Assembly (NCBI RefSeq): GCF_016863635.1
Contig: NZ_BOPG01000060.1
Coordinates: forward strand, 1 to 39,906
Reading direction: 5' to 3'
DNA from: Virgisporangium aurantiacum
Lineage (GTDB): Bacteria > Actinomycetota > Actinomycetes > Mycobacteriales > Micromonosporaceae
Length of the DNA: 39,906 nucleotides
A model generated the notes under the pieces. That model was not told where the DNA came from. It ran no database searches and saw only the letters and a list, made by a program, of their open reading frames with translations. Numbering within the stretch: position 1 is the stretch's first letter; every line of letters starts with the position of its first letter. Positions 15,046 to 25,016 of the stretch are shown piece after piece. The position numbers and the translations under genes were made by a program.

Positions 15046-15216
15046 CGTGGACGGTGGTGGAAGGTTCTGGGTGTCGCCGGGTTCGTCGGGGTGGCGGCCA
15101 CGGGGGTGGTGGTGGCGCGGGCCGAGCGCAAGCGCCGCGCGTACACGCCCGAGGAGGTCCGCACCCGCCTCCGCGAACGGTTGGAAGCGGCGGAGGCGGG
15201 TGAAAAGACCCCCTAA
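15043..15216 (+). CDS. 57-residue single-span membrane protein
   Basis: Translation from ATG 15043 gives MRGRWWKVLGVAGFVGVAAT, then GVVVARAERKRRAYTPEEVR and a charged helical tail ending EAGEKTP. Layout: basic start, one membrane helix (about residues 7-25), positively charged stop-transfer (RAERKRR), and a TPEEVRTRLRERLEAAE helix that should be cytoplasmic. Short proteins of this design are common in actinomycetes and have no assigned function. Coding reality is supported by strong third-position GC, a perfect leaderless -10 (TAGGAT, 6 nt upstream) and neat packing: the TAA at 15214-15216 overlaps the TAG of the convergent cutinase gene. Confidence 0.7.
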   Translation: MRGRWWKVLGVAGFVGVAATGVVVARAERKRRAYTPEEVRTRLRERLEAAEAGEKTP

Positions 15217-16076
15217 AACTCGCCGGCCACGAACGTCGCGGCGCGCGCGGCGAACTGTCCGTAGGCGAGATGACCGTCGCCGCCCGCGCGGCCGGCGCCC
15301 TGGCACACCGGGTCGCCGCCGTTGCAGTAGTCCTGGATCCGGTCGTTGAACGCGGCCAGTTCACCGGCGCGGCGCGGATTGAGCCCGCGCGACGGCGTGC
15401 CGAACGTGCCGAGGTTGTACGGCTCGACGCTGTTGAAGCGCGGGTCCCCGAACATCACCGCGGCGCGCACCTTCGCGCCGTTGGCCGCGGAGAACCCGGC
15501 GAGCGCGTCGCCGACCACGATCGCGCCCTGCGAGTAGCCGAGCAGCACGAGGCAGCCGTTCGACGCGGCCACGAGGCGGTTCAGTTCGGCGACGCCCTGC
15601 CGGGGGCTGTTCACGAACTCGGCCGCCGCCGGGTAGTCGAGGCCGACGACGGTCACCGGAACGTCGACGCGGCTGTCGATCTGGCGCGACACCTGGCCGA
15701 GCAGGAAGCCGGTGCCGGCCGGTTCGCCCGTGCCGCGGGCCGCGATCACCGTGACGGCGGCACAGTCACCATCGGACGCGGCCCCGCCTGCGGCGCCGCC
15801 GGGCACGCCGCCGGGCGCGGTGCCGCCGGTCCCGCCGGAGCCGTCGGCCACGCCGCCGCCGGCTGAGCCGTCGGCCGCGCCGCCGCCGGACCCGCCGCCG
15901 GGCTGCTCGACCGAACCGCCCCGGTCGCCACCGAACCGGTCCAGCCACAACCGCAGCAGTGACGCGCGTCGTTCCGACCCGCCGGTCGTCGCCGACGCCA
16001 TGGGTGCGAACACCACCCCGCCGAGGAGCACGGTTCCCGCGACGGCCAGCGTCACGAACCTCTTCCCTGGTCTCAT
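15213..16076 (-). CDS. Secreted cutinase-family serine hydrolase
   Basis: 287 residues. A Sec signal peptide (MRPGKRFVTLAVAGTVLLGG, cleavage probably after ASA near 34-36) precedes a Gly/Ala/Ser-rich linker (about 65-115) and the cutinase domain. Catalytic residues are the serine in LLGYSQGAIV, the aspartate in NGGDPVC and the histidine in GDGHLAYG; cysteines in DGDCAAV, NGCLVL, DYCNGG and PVCQG fit the family's two disulfides. It hydrolyses esters or polyester outside the cell. ATG 16076 gives the signal peptide; an in-frame ATG at 16106 adds ten residues without benefit. Its stop overlaps the small plus-strand gene's stop by 4 bp. Confidence 0.9.
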   Translation of the reverse strand: MRPGKRFVTLAVAGTVLLGGVVFAPMASATTGGSERRASLLRLWLDRFGGDRGGSVEQPGGGSGGGAADGSAGGGVADGSGGTGGTAPGGVPGGAAGGAASDGDCAAVTVIAARGTGEPAGTGFLLGQVSRQIDSRVDVPVTVVGLDYPAAAEFVNSPRQGVAELNRLVAASNGCLVLLGYSQGAIVVGDALAGFSAANGAKVRAAVMFGDPRFNSVEPYNLGTFGTPSRGLNPRRAGELAAFNDRIQDYCNGGDPVCQGAGRAGGDGHLAYGQFAARAATFVAGEF

Positions 16077-16229
16077 GGTCGAACCGTGACAGGCGACGGC
16101 CGCCATCGGTCGGCGTCACAGTCAGACTTAAGGCTTATTTGCACGGCCGGTGCAGATAGACCGTCGGATAGGTGACTTGACGCCGTTGGGTGACTACCCG
16201 TCGTCAACCAGGGCTGGAAGACTCCGTCG
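16077..16229. promoter_or_regulatory. Divergent spacer between cutinase and subtilase genes with an inverted repeat
   Basis: TTGACGCCG (16177-16185) and CGTCGTCAA (16199-16207) are inverted with one mismatch around a 13-bp centre; GCAC/GTGC flanks GGCCG at 16141-16153. AAGACT (16218-16223) is 6 nt before GTG 16230. The repeat could be an operator; nothing identifies the protein that binds it. Confidence 0.35.
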
Positions 16230-18479
16230 GTGGCCACCAAACGAGTCATCGCGTACGGCATGAGTGAGGCCGAGCTGAGCGCCGCCGCCAGCCGGCTCGC
16301 CGAGACGGTCGTGACGAACAGCTACGTCATCGGGGACATCGACGAGGATGCGATCGCCGACCTGGAGGCCACCGGCGTCGTCGTCGACGACTACGCGCCC
16401 GCGCCGGCCGACGACGCGGGCGACAACCGGCGCTGGCTCGGCCAGGGTCGCCGACCGCGCGGTGACGACCTGCCCCCGCTCGCACCGGGCGACGCCACCC
16501 AGTGGCACGTGACGCTCGCCGACGGCCCGCTGCTCGACGAGCGGCGGCTCGCGATCGAGGACACCGGGGCCCGGCTCGAGGAGCGGGTGTCCGGCGCGTC
16601 GTACCTCGTCACCGCGACGCAGGACCAGGCCGACTCGGTGATCGGGCTCGACTTCGTCACCGACGTGACGCGCAACGGGCCGGAGGTCACCGGTCCGCAG
16701 GTGTTCACGGTCCCGAAGGCGGGTCCGCCCTTCGGCATGGCCGAGGAGGAGACCGGCCGCGACTGGGACCTGTGGCTCACCGAGGAGGAGGGCGCCCGCG
16801 ACCGGGTGACCGGGTGGCTCGCCACCCGCGGGGTCGAGGTCGTCGGTGCGGGTGGCCGCCGGGTGCGCGTCCGCCTGACGGGTGACGCCCCGGCCACCGA
16901 CGTCGCCGCGCATCCCGACGTGCTGACGATGGTGGAGCACGTGCCGCCGAAGCTCTTCAACGACGTGGCGTGCGACCTGCTCGGCGTCGCCGTCGCGGCG
17001 GCCGGCGTGGCGGTACCGGCCGGCGGCGAGGTGATCTCGCTGACCGGCAAGGGCCAGGTGGCCGCGGTCGCCGACACCGGCCTCGACGCCACGCACCCCG
17101 ACTTCGCCGGCCGCGTGCGGCAGGTGGTCGCCCTCGGCCGGCCGAACAACGCGTCCGACCCGCACGGGCACGGGACGCACGTGTCCGGATCGGTGCTCGG
17201 CGACGGCTCGGCGTCGGGCGGGAAGTACCGGGGCGTGGCGCCGGAGGCGACGCTGTACTTCCAGTCGCTGCTCGACAAGCGCGGCGGGCTCGGTGGCCTG
17301 CCGGTGTCGCTCACCGACCTGTTCGAGCCCGCGTACCAGGCCGGCGCCCGGGTGCACAACAACAGCTGGGGCGCGGCCACCGAGTCGATGTACACGGTCG
17401 AGTCCACCGACGTCGACGCCTACGTGGCCGAGCGGCGCGACATGCTCGTGGTGATCGCCGCCGGGAACGAGGGCGTCGCGGCGGAGGCGCTGCACGCGCG
17501 GCCGGGGTTCGTCGACTGGCTGTCGATCGGCTCGCCGGCGTCGTGCAAGAACGCGCTGACCGTCGGCGCCGCCCGGAGCAGCCGCACCGAGGGCGGCCTG
17601 TCGGACCGCTCCTACGGACAGGTGTGGCGCGACGACTACCCCGACGGGCCGATCGGCGACGCGAGGGTGTCGGGCGACCCGCAGTGCCTCGCCGCGTTCA
17701 GCAGCCGCGGCCCGACCGACGACCGGCGCATCAAGCCCGACGTCGTGGCGCCCGGCACCGACATCGTCTCCACCCGGAGCGCCGACGCGCCCAAGAACCA
17801 CTTCTGGGGGCTCGTGCCGGGCAACGACCGCTACGGCTACATGGGTGGCACCAGCATGGCGACGCCGCTGGTCAGCGGCTGCGCGGTGCTCGTCCGGCAG
17901 TATTTCACCGACGTCCGCGGGCACGCGCGGCCGAGCGCCGCGCTGCTCAAGGCGACGCTGATCAACGGCGCGCGGTGGCTCTCCGGCGACGACGCCGTCG
18001 CCGACTGGCCGAAGCGGCCCAACTACCACCAAGGCTTCGGCGCGGTGAGCCTGGCCGACAGCCTGCCCAACACGGGCGCACCCGACCTGCGGCTGGAGTT
18101 CCTCGACACCTGGGAACAGGAGAACCTGCAGTTCCGGAAGACCGGAGACCGGTTCCAGTTCACGGTGACGGTGCGGGCCGGGCTGCCGCTGCGGATCTGC
18201 CTCGCGTACACCGACCTGCCGGGCCGGAGCCTGCAGAACGACGTCAGCCTGATGGTGGGCGGCCCGGGCGGGTCGAAGTTCGTCGGGAACGCCGACCTGC
18301 CCAACCCGCTCACCCGCTCCGACGCCGACAACAACGTCGAGGTCGTGCGGATCGACGCGCCGGAAGCGGGCAAATACACGCTGCAGGTGTTCGCCCGCAA
18401 CCTGCTCCGGCCGCCCCAGGACTTCGCGCTCGTGGTCACGGGTAACCTCGGCTCCGCGCTGACCCGTACGGCGGGTTGA
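16230..18479 (+). CDS. S8 subtilisin-family protease without signal peptide, KP-43-like layout
   Basis: 749 residues. The catalytic triad is complete: D282 in AVADTGLD, H314 in PHGHGTHVSG, S542 in GGTSMATP, with oxyanion N413 in IAAGNEG. The C-terminal about 160 residues (DLRLEFLDTWEQENLQF to the end) form a beta-rich P-domain/jelly-roll-like module, as in KP-43-type enzymes. Residues 1-245 look like three successive pro-domain-like units (about 4-55, 91-150, 178-238), each ending in an Asp/Val-rich strand. There is no signal peptide, so the enzyme appears cytoplasmic or is exported non-classically. GTG 16230 has AAGACT 6 nt upstream and no ribosome-binding site. Substrate unknown. Confidence 0.87.
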   Translation: MATKRVIAYGMSEAELSAAASRLAETVVTNSYVIGDIDEDAIADLEATGVVVDDYAPAPADDAGDNRRWLGQGRRPRGDDLPPLAPGDATQWHVTLADGPLLDERRLAIEDTGARLEERVSGASYLVTATQDQADSVIGLDFVTDVTRNGPEVTGPQVFTVPKAGPPFGMAEEETGRDWDLWLTEEEGARDRVTGWLATRGVEVVGAGGRRVRVRLTGDAPATDVAAHPDVLTMVEHVPPKLFNDVACDLLGVAVAAAGVAVPAGGEVISLTGKGQVAAVADTGLDATHPDFAGRVRQVVALGRPNNASDPHGHGTHVSGSVLGDGSASGGKYRGVAPEATLYFQSLLDKRGGLGGLPVSLTDLFEPAYQAGARVHNNSWGAATESMYTVESTDVDAYVAERRDMLVVIAAGNEGVAAEALHARPGFVDWLSIGSPASCKNALTVGAARSSRTEGGLSDRSYGQVWRDDYPDGPIGDARVSGDPQCLAAFSSRGPTDDRRIKPDVVAPGTDIVSTRSADAPKNHFWGLVPGNDRYGYMGGTSMATPLVSGCAVLVRQYFTDVRGHARPSAALLKATLINGARWLSGDDAVADWPKRPNYHQGFGAVSLADSLPNTGAPDLRLEFLDTWEQENLQFRKTGDRFQFTVTVRAGLPLRICLAYTDLPGRSLQNDVSLMVGGPGGSKFVGNADLPNPLTRSDADNNVEVVRIDAPEAGKYTLQVFARNLLRPPQDFALVVTGNLGSALTRTAG

Positions 18480-18556
18480 ACCGGCCGCACGCGTGAGCCG
18501 TACACCCTGTCGGCGCAGGTAGCCCCGCCCGCGCCGGCACGGAAGGACCACCCGCT

Positions 18557-20293
18557 TTGTCCATCATCACGCGCATTCGACGGCCGAAGGTGTCTCTCGT
18601 CACGGACGACACCGCCGCCCTTGCCGCGCTCGACATCAGGCGCGACCGGCGGGTGCTGGGCTGGGTGGTCACCGCACTCGCCGCGACCCTGGTGACGGTC
18701 GCGCTGCTGCTGCCGAACAAGGTCGGCCAGGTGGAGCCGAAGGCGTTCCTGCGGATCCCGGCCGAGGGCATCATCGCCGTCGCGCTGATCCTCGTGTGGC
18801 CGGCGCGGTTCGTCCGGCTCCGGCAGGTCGGTGCGGCGCTCGGGGGCACGCTGCTCGGCCTGCTCATGATCGTCAAGTTCCTCGACATGGGGTTCTACGC
18901 CTCGCTGGCCCGCCCGTTCGACCTGGTGCTCGACTGGGCGCTGCTCGACGACGCGCTGTCGTTCCTCGGCGACTCCATCGGCGAGGGCGGCGCGAAGGCC
19001 GTGGCGGTGGGCGTCATCGTGCTCGCGCTCGCGGTGGTCGCGCTGATGGCGCTGTCGGCGATGCGACTGAGCACCGTGATCACGCGGCACCGCACCGGGT
19101 CGAGCCGGTCGATCGCCGTCCTGGGGCTGGTGTGGGCGCTCGCCGCCGGGCTGGGCTGGCAGGCCACCCCGGCCCTGCCGATCGCGGCGCGGGGCGAGGC
19201 GGCACTGGCCATGGACCGCGCCCGGGCGGTCAAGGCGGGCCTGGCCGACCACGAGGTGTTCGCGGCCGAGGCGTCGGTCGACGCGTTCGCCGGGACGCCC
19301 GGCGACCAGTTGCTCACGCAGTTGCGCGGCAAGGACGTCATGCTCACGTTCGTCGAGAGCTACGGCCGCGACGCCGTGGAGGACCCCGAGTTCGCCACCC
19401 AGGTCGGCGCGGTGCTCGACGACGGCGCGAACCGGCTGGCCGCCAAGGGCTTCGCCACCCGCAGCGCGTTCCTCACCTCGTCGACGGTCGGCGGCGGCAG
19501 CTGGCTGGCCCACTCGACGGTGCAGTCGGGCCTGTGGATCGACAACCAGTCGCGCTACACCAACCTGGTCGCCAGCAACCGGCTGACCATCTCCGGCGCG
19601 TTCCGCAAGGCCGGCTGGCGCACCGTCGGCGTGATGCCGGCGATCGACCGGGCCTGGCCGGAGTCGAACTTCTTCGGGATCGACAAGGTCTACGACGGCC
19701 CCTCCATGGGCTACAAGGGCCCGAAGTTCGCCTACGCGCCGATGCCCGACCAGTTCTCGCTGTCGACGTTCCACCGCAACGAGCGGGCCGCCGCGCACGC
19801 GCCGGTGATGGCCGAGGTCGAGCTGATCTCCAGCCACTCGCCGTGGACGCCGTTGCCCAAGATGCTGGACTGGAACGGCCTCGGCGACGGCTCGGTGTTC
19901 GAGTCGCAGGTGCAGGGCGCCCCGTCACCGGACGAGCTGTGGACGAACACCACCAAGGGCCGGGCGGAGTACCGCAAGACGATCGAGTACTCGCTGAGCA
20001 CGATCATCTCCTACGTCGAGAACTACGGTGACGAGAACCTCGTGCTCGTGTTCCTCGGCGACCACCAGCCCGCGCCGCTGGTCACCGGCGAGAACGCCAG
20101 CCGCGACGTCCCGATCACGATCATCGGCAGCCAGTCGGTGATCGACCGGGTCGGCTCCTGGAAGTGGCAGCCGGGCATGAAGCCCACCGCCGACGGCGCG
20201 CCGGTCTGGAAGATGGACCAGTTCCGCGACCGGTTCTTCGGCGCCTTCGGCCCCGGCGACGGCGCCACGACGACGGGCCAGCACACCGACTGA
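18557..20293 (+). CDS. Membrane-bound sulfatase-superfamily protein (LTA-synthase-like layout)
   Basis: 578 residues. Four to five N-terminal membrane helices (about 35-205) are followed by an extracytoplasmic alkaline-phosphatase-fold domain: DVMLTFVESYGRDAVED (metal-binding acidic residue), SSTVGGGSWLAHSTVQSG (region of the nucleophile Thr/Ser) and LVLVFLGDHQPAPLV (metal-binding Asp-His). This is the plan of lipoteichoic-acid synthase and related phospholipid-headgroup transferases or sulfatases. The TTG at 18557 is chosen because GGAAGGA (18541-18547) lies 9 nt upstream. It is 12 bp ahead of the O-methyltransferase gene. It probably modifies an envelope polymer or lipid; the donor and acceptor are not known. 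Confidence 0.82.
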   Translation: MSIITRIRRPKVSLVTDDTAALAALDIRRDRRVLGWVVTALAATLVTVALLLPNKVGQVEPKAFLRIPAEGIIAVALILVWPARFVRLRQVGAALGGTLLGLLMIVKFLDMGFYASLARPFDLVLDWALLDDALSFLGDSIGEGGAKAVAVGVIVLALAVVALMALSAMRLSTVITRHRTGSSRSIAVLGLVWALAAGLGWQATPALPIAARGEAALAMDRARAVKAGLADHEVFAAEASVDAFAGTPGDQLLTQLRGKDVMLTFVESYGRDAVEDPEFATQVGAVLDDGANRLAAKGFATRSAFLTSSTVGGGSWLAHSTVQSGLWIDNQSRYTNLVASNRLTISGAFRKAGWRTVGVMPAIDRAWPESNFFGIDKVYDGPSMGYKGPKFAYAPMPDQFSLSTFHRNERAAAHAPVMAEVELISSHSPWTPLPKMLDWNGLGDGSVFESQVQGAPSPDELWTNTTKGRAEYRKTIEYSLSTIISYVENYGDENLVLVFLGDHQPAPLVTGENASRDVPITIIGSQSVIDRVGSWKWQPGMKPTADGAPVWKMDQFRDRFFGAFGPGDGATTTGQHTD

Positions 20294-20305
20294 GAGACTC
20301 CTGCG

Positions 20306-20887
20306 ATGGACGCCGCCCTCCGCACGCTCCTCGACGGGCTCTACGCCGACGGAACCACGCACGACGAGGCGCAGCCCGACCGGCTGCGCCGCCGGCGCAA
20401 CCTCGAACCCGGGTCCGCCGAACTGCTCACGCTCGTGCTGCGCGTCGCCGGCGCCCGCGACGTGGTCGAGATCGGCACGTCGAACGCCTACTCCGCGATC
20501 TGGCTCGCCGACGCCGTCCGCGACACCGGTGGTCATGTGCTCACGGTCGACGTCGAGGAGTGGCCGGGCGCCGCCGAGAACCTGGCCCGGGCCGGGGTCG
20601 AGGCCGTCGTGGACCGGCGTCTGGGTGACGGGGGTGAGCTGCTCGCCGGTCTCCCCGACGCGAGCGTCGACCTGTTGTTCCTCGACGCCGAGCGGGTGGA
20701 GTACCCGAACTGGTGGCCGCACCCGGTGCGCGTGCTGCGCCCGGGTGCGGTGCTCGCGGTCGACAACGTGCTGTCGCACCCCGACGAGGTGGCACCGTTC
20801 CTCGCGCTGGTGGAGAAGCACGGCGGCTTCGAGTCCACCACGGCCACCGTCGGCAAGGGCCTGTACCTCGCCTGGTACCGGCCGTAG
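20306..20887 (+). CDS. Class I SAM-dependent O-methyltransferase (caffeoyl-CoA O-MT-like)
   Basis: 193 residues. Motif I VVEIGTSNAYSAIWLADAV (about 53-71) binds SAM; the acidic end of strand 2 is in LTVDVEEWPG; the metal-binding-type aspartates are in DLLFLDAERVEYP and VLAVDNVLSHPDE, as in cation-dependent small-molecule O-methyltransferases. It starts at ATG 20306, 12 bp after the sulfatase stop; GAGACT at 20294-20299 is 6 nt before the ATG, so independent leaderless transcription is possible beside read-through. It converges on glgX with a gap of 11 bp. Substrate unknown. Confidence 0.83.
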   Translation: MDAALRTLLDGLYADGTTHDEAQPDRLRRRRNLEPGSAELLTLVLRVAGARDVVEIGTSNAYSAIWLADAVRDTGGHVLTVDVEEWPGAAENLARAGVEAVVDRRLGDGGELLAGLPDASVDLLFLDAERVEYPNWWPHPVRVLRPGAVLAVDNVLSHPDEVAPFLALVEKHGGFESTTATVGKGLYLAWYRP

Positions 20888-20898
20888 CGGATCAGCCT

Positions 20899-23013
<2,115 letters not shown>

Positions 23014-23068
23014 GTCTCGTGTCTATCAGCGTTGGCCGGGGATCGCCCGTCGAGGTGATTGTCCTAAC

Positions 23069-23935
23069 CTACTGGTTCAACGGCAGCGCCAGGTCCGTCA
23101 CCGTCACCGGGAAGTCACCGATCTTGCTGGCCTTACCGGTCACCAGCGACACCCGGTACATAGCGGACGGGCCGGTCGGCCCGGTGAGCGTCGCGAAGCC
23201 GAACGCGTCGACGGCGCGGTCGCCCCGCAGCATCGAGTAGATGTCGAACCCGGCGGCGGTGGCGTCCATGCCGAGCTTGCCGACCGGCACCAACTGGCCC
23301 GAGTTCGACGGCGACTGCATCGCGAGCTGATCCATCGTCACGTCGAGGTCGAACAACACGGCGCCGGTGTCGGGATTGAGATCGTTGTTGGTGTACGCGC
23401 CGGCGGTCACGCCGGTGCCCGGGGTCGTCGCCGGCGGGTACGTCAGCGCGGTGTCCGTGGCGGTCGTGCCGCCCTGCGCCATCATGTGCCGCAGGTTCTG
23501 CCCGGTGTCGCTGATGATCCGCACCCGGTCGGCGACCGGGTTGAAGTCGACGCCGAACGCCTTGCCGGTCAACTTGACCGTCAACTGGCTGACCTTGGTC
23601 GCCTTGGCGTTGTTGCCGACCTGGTAGACGCCGCCCGCCTCGCCGACGCCGTACAGCTTGCCGTCCTGCACCCGGTAGTCGATGCCGACCAGCCGGGTGT
23701 CACCGGCGAGCCCGGCGATCCGCCCGATCTCCTTGATGTCCGACGGCTTGTCGACGCGGAACCCGACCAGCCGCTGGTCGTCGGTGAGCCCGATCGCGCG
23801 CAGCACCGGCGACTCGTCGTACTCACTGGCCAGGAACAGCGGCGTGCGCTCCGGACCCAGCACCGCATATCCGGCGGCGCCACCGGTCACGCCGAGCGCC
23901 GCTATCAGTCCACCCAATATCCATCGCTTCACCAT
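23069..23935 (-). CDS. DUF4394-domain exported protein
   Basis: 288 residues. An N-terminal uncleaved signal anchor or signal peptide (MVKRWILGGLIAALGVTGGA) leads into a DUF4394 beta-propeller-like domain: LTDDQRLVGFRVDKPSD, RLVGIDYRVQDGKLYGVG, GVDFNPVADRVRIISDTGQN and TAGAYTNNDLNPDTGAVLFD are the recurrent blade-like segments that define this family. The function of DUF4394 is not known. ATG 23935 is the only sensible start before the signal sequence. It lies 55 bp upstream of glgX on the same strand and is divergent from the kinase-like gene at 24005. Confidence 0.85.
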   Translation of the reverse strand: MVKRWILGGLIAALGVTGGAAGYAVLGPERTPLFLASEYDESPVLRAIGLTDDQRLVGFRVDKPSDIKEIGRIAGLAGDTRLVGIDYRVQDGKLYGVGEAGGVYQVGNNAKATKVSQLTVKLTGKAFGVDFNPVADRVRIISDTGQNLRHMMAQGGTTATDTALTYPPATTPGTGVTAGAYTNNDLNPDTGAVLFDLDVTMDQLAMQSPSNSGQLVPVGKLGMDATAAGFDIYSMLRGDRAVDAFGFATLTGPTGPSAMYRVSLVTGKASKIGDFPVTVTDLALPLNQ

Positions 23936-24004
23936 GTCTCGTCTTCGGTGCGGCGGGCCGGTCGGCTCGGTGTCGCGGACCCGACGTTCGGTACCGTGTC
24001 GCGG

Positions 24005-24931
24005 ATGGACGCTGCGTTGCTTCAGTGGGCCGTCGACACGGCGGCGCCCGGTGCCGAGGTGGTCGAGGTCCGCGGGATGCGCGACGGCGGCTCGCCGTGG
24101 CGGGTCACGTACCGCGCGAACGGCGCCACCGGCAGCGTCGTGGTCCGCGCCGGCTCACCCGGCGACCAGGAACTCTTCGACATCGAGGCGACCGCGCTGC
24201 GCCTCGTCTCCGACCCCAGCGCCGGGGTGCCCGCGCCGCGCCTGCTCGCCACGCGCTTCCCCGCCCCGGTCGATTCCGCCCCGGTCGACTCCACCCCGGT
24301 CGGCTCTGCCCCGGTCGACGGCCCGGCGATGCTCATCGAGCGGCTGCCCGGGTCGAGCCGGATTCCCGACACCGCACCCGTGTCCCGCCTGCGCGCGCTG
24401 GGCGCGGTGGTGGCCGACCTCCAGGCCGTCCGTCCGCCCGACCACGCGTTGCCGCGCCGGACCAGGCCGATCGCCGGCGTCGACTTCGCCGCGCTGCGGC
24501 GCGAGCAACCGTCCGCGCGCCCGTTGCTCGCCGACGCGGAGAAGCGGATCGCCGCCCTGCCGGTGCCGGGCCCGTTCACCGGCCTGGTACACGGCGACCT
24601 GTGGCAGGGCAACGCGTTGTGGGACGGCGACCGCCTCACCGGCCTCATCGACTGGGACTGCGCCGGCGTCGGCCCACCCGGCGTCGACCTCGGCTCGCTC
24701 CGCTGCGACGCCGCGATCTGCTTCGGCGTCGAGGCCGCCGGGGAGGTCCTCCAGGGCTACGGCGACGCCGACGACGTCCCCTACTGGGACGCGGTGGCGG
24801 CCCTGAGCACGCCGCCGGACATGGGCTGGTTCGTCGGCGCCCTGCACGGCCAGGGCCGCACCGACCTGACCCGGGCGGTGCTCGTCGACCGCCGCGACGC
24901 CTTCCTCGAAGCCGCCCTCGCCGCGCTCTAG
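24005..24931 (+). CDS. Aminoglycoside-phosphotransferase (APH) family kinase
   Basis: 308 residues. The protein-kinase-like fold is complete: a variable N-lobe, GLVHGDLWQGNALW as the catalytic loop (Asp of HGD) and GLIDWDCAGVGPPGVDL as the metal-binding DFG-equivalent. Despite the family name most such enzymes phosphorylate unidentified small molecules or glycated compounds, and nothing nearby indicates drug resistance. Residues 88-107 are a Pro-Val-Asp-Ser repeat encoded by a 15-bp tandem repeat. ATG 24005 has TACCGT 7 nt upstream and no ribosome-binding site, consistent with leaderless transcription. It converges on the propeller-like protein gene across a strong palindrome. Confidence 0.85.
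   Translation: MDAALLQWAVDTAAPGAEVVEVRGMRDGGSPWRVTYRANGATGSVVVRAGSPGDQELFDIEATALRLVSDPSAGVPAPRLLATRFPAPVDSAPVDSTPVGSAPVDGPAMLIERLPGSSRIPDTAPVSRLRALGAVVADLQAVRPPDHALPRRTRPIAGVDFAALRREQPSARPLLADAEKRIAALPVPGPFTGLVHGDLWQGNALWDGDRLTGLIDWDCAGVGPPGVDLGSLRCDAAICFGVEAAGEVLQGYGDADDVPYWDAVAALSTPPDMGWFVGALHGQGRTDLTRAVLVDRRDAFLEAALAAL
24265..24324 (+). repeat. 15-bp in-frame tandem repeat (four copies)
   Basis: Units GCCCCGGTCGATTCC, GCCCCGGTCGACTCC, ACCCCGGTCGGCTCT and GCCCCGGTCGACGGC run in tandem inside the APH-family gene, inserting a flexible Ala/Thr-Pro-Val-Asp/Gly-Ser loop in the N-lobe. Confidence 0.92.
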
Positions 24932-24941
24932 CCTCCAGCGA

Positions 24942-24997
24942 GTGTCGGCACATCGTGGAGGATGATCAGGCCCCCGACACTGATCATCCTCCACGAT
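24942..24997. terminator. Strong palindrome between convergent genes, with an interleaved second pairing
   Basis: ATCGTGGAGGATGATCA (24952-24968) and its perfect reverse complement (24981-24997) form a 17-bp stem with a 12-nt loop, placed between two convergent stop codons, so it can terminate transcription from both sides. GTGTCGG (24942-24948) is complementary to CCGACAC (24974-24980) inside the loop, giving the order A-B-A'-B'. Arms and coordinates are seen directly; terminator function is inferred. Confidence 0.75.
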
Positions 24998-25016
24998 CAC
25001 CATCGGCACCGGGGTG

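Noticed and set aside
24005..24931. Aminoglycoside resistance gene
   Set aside because: Only the general APH-family kinase motifs are present; nothing indicates an antibiotic substrate or resistance context.
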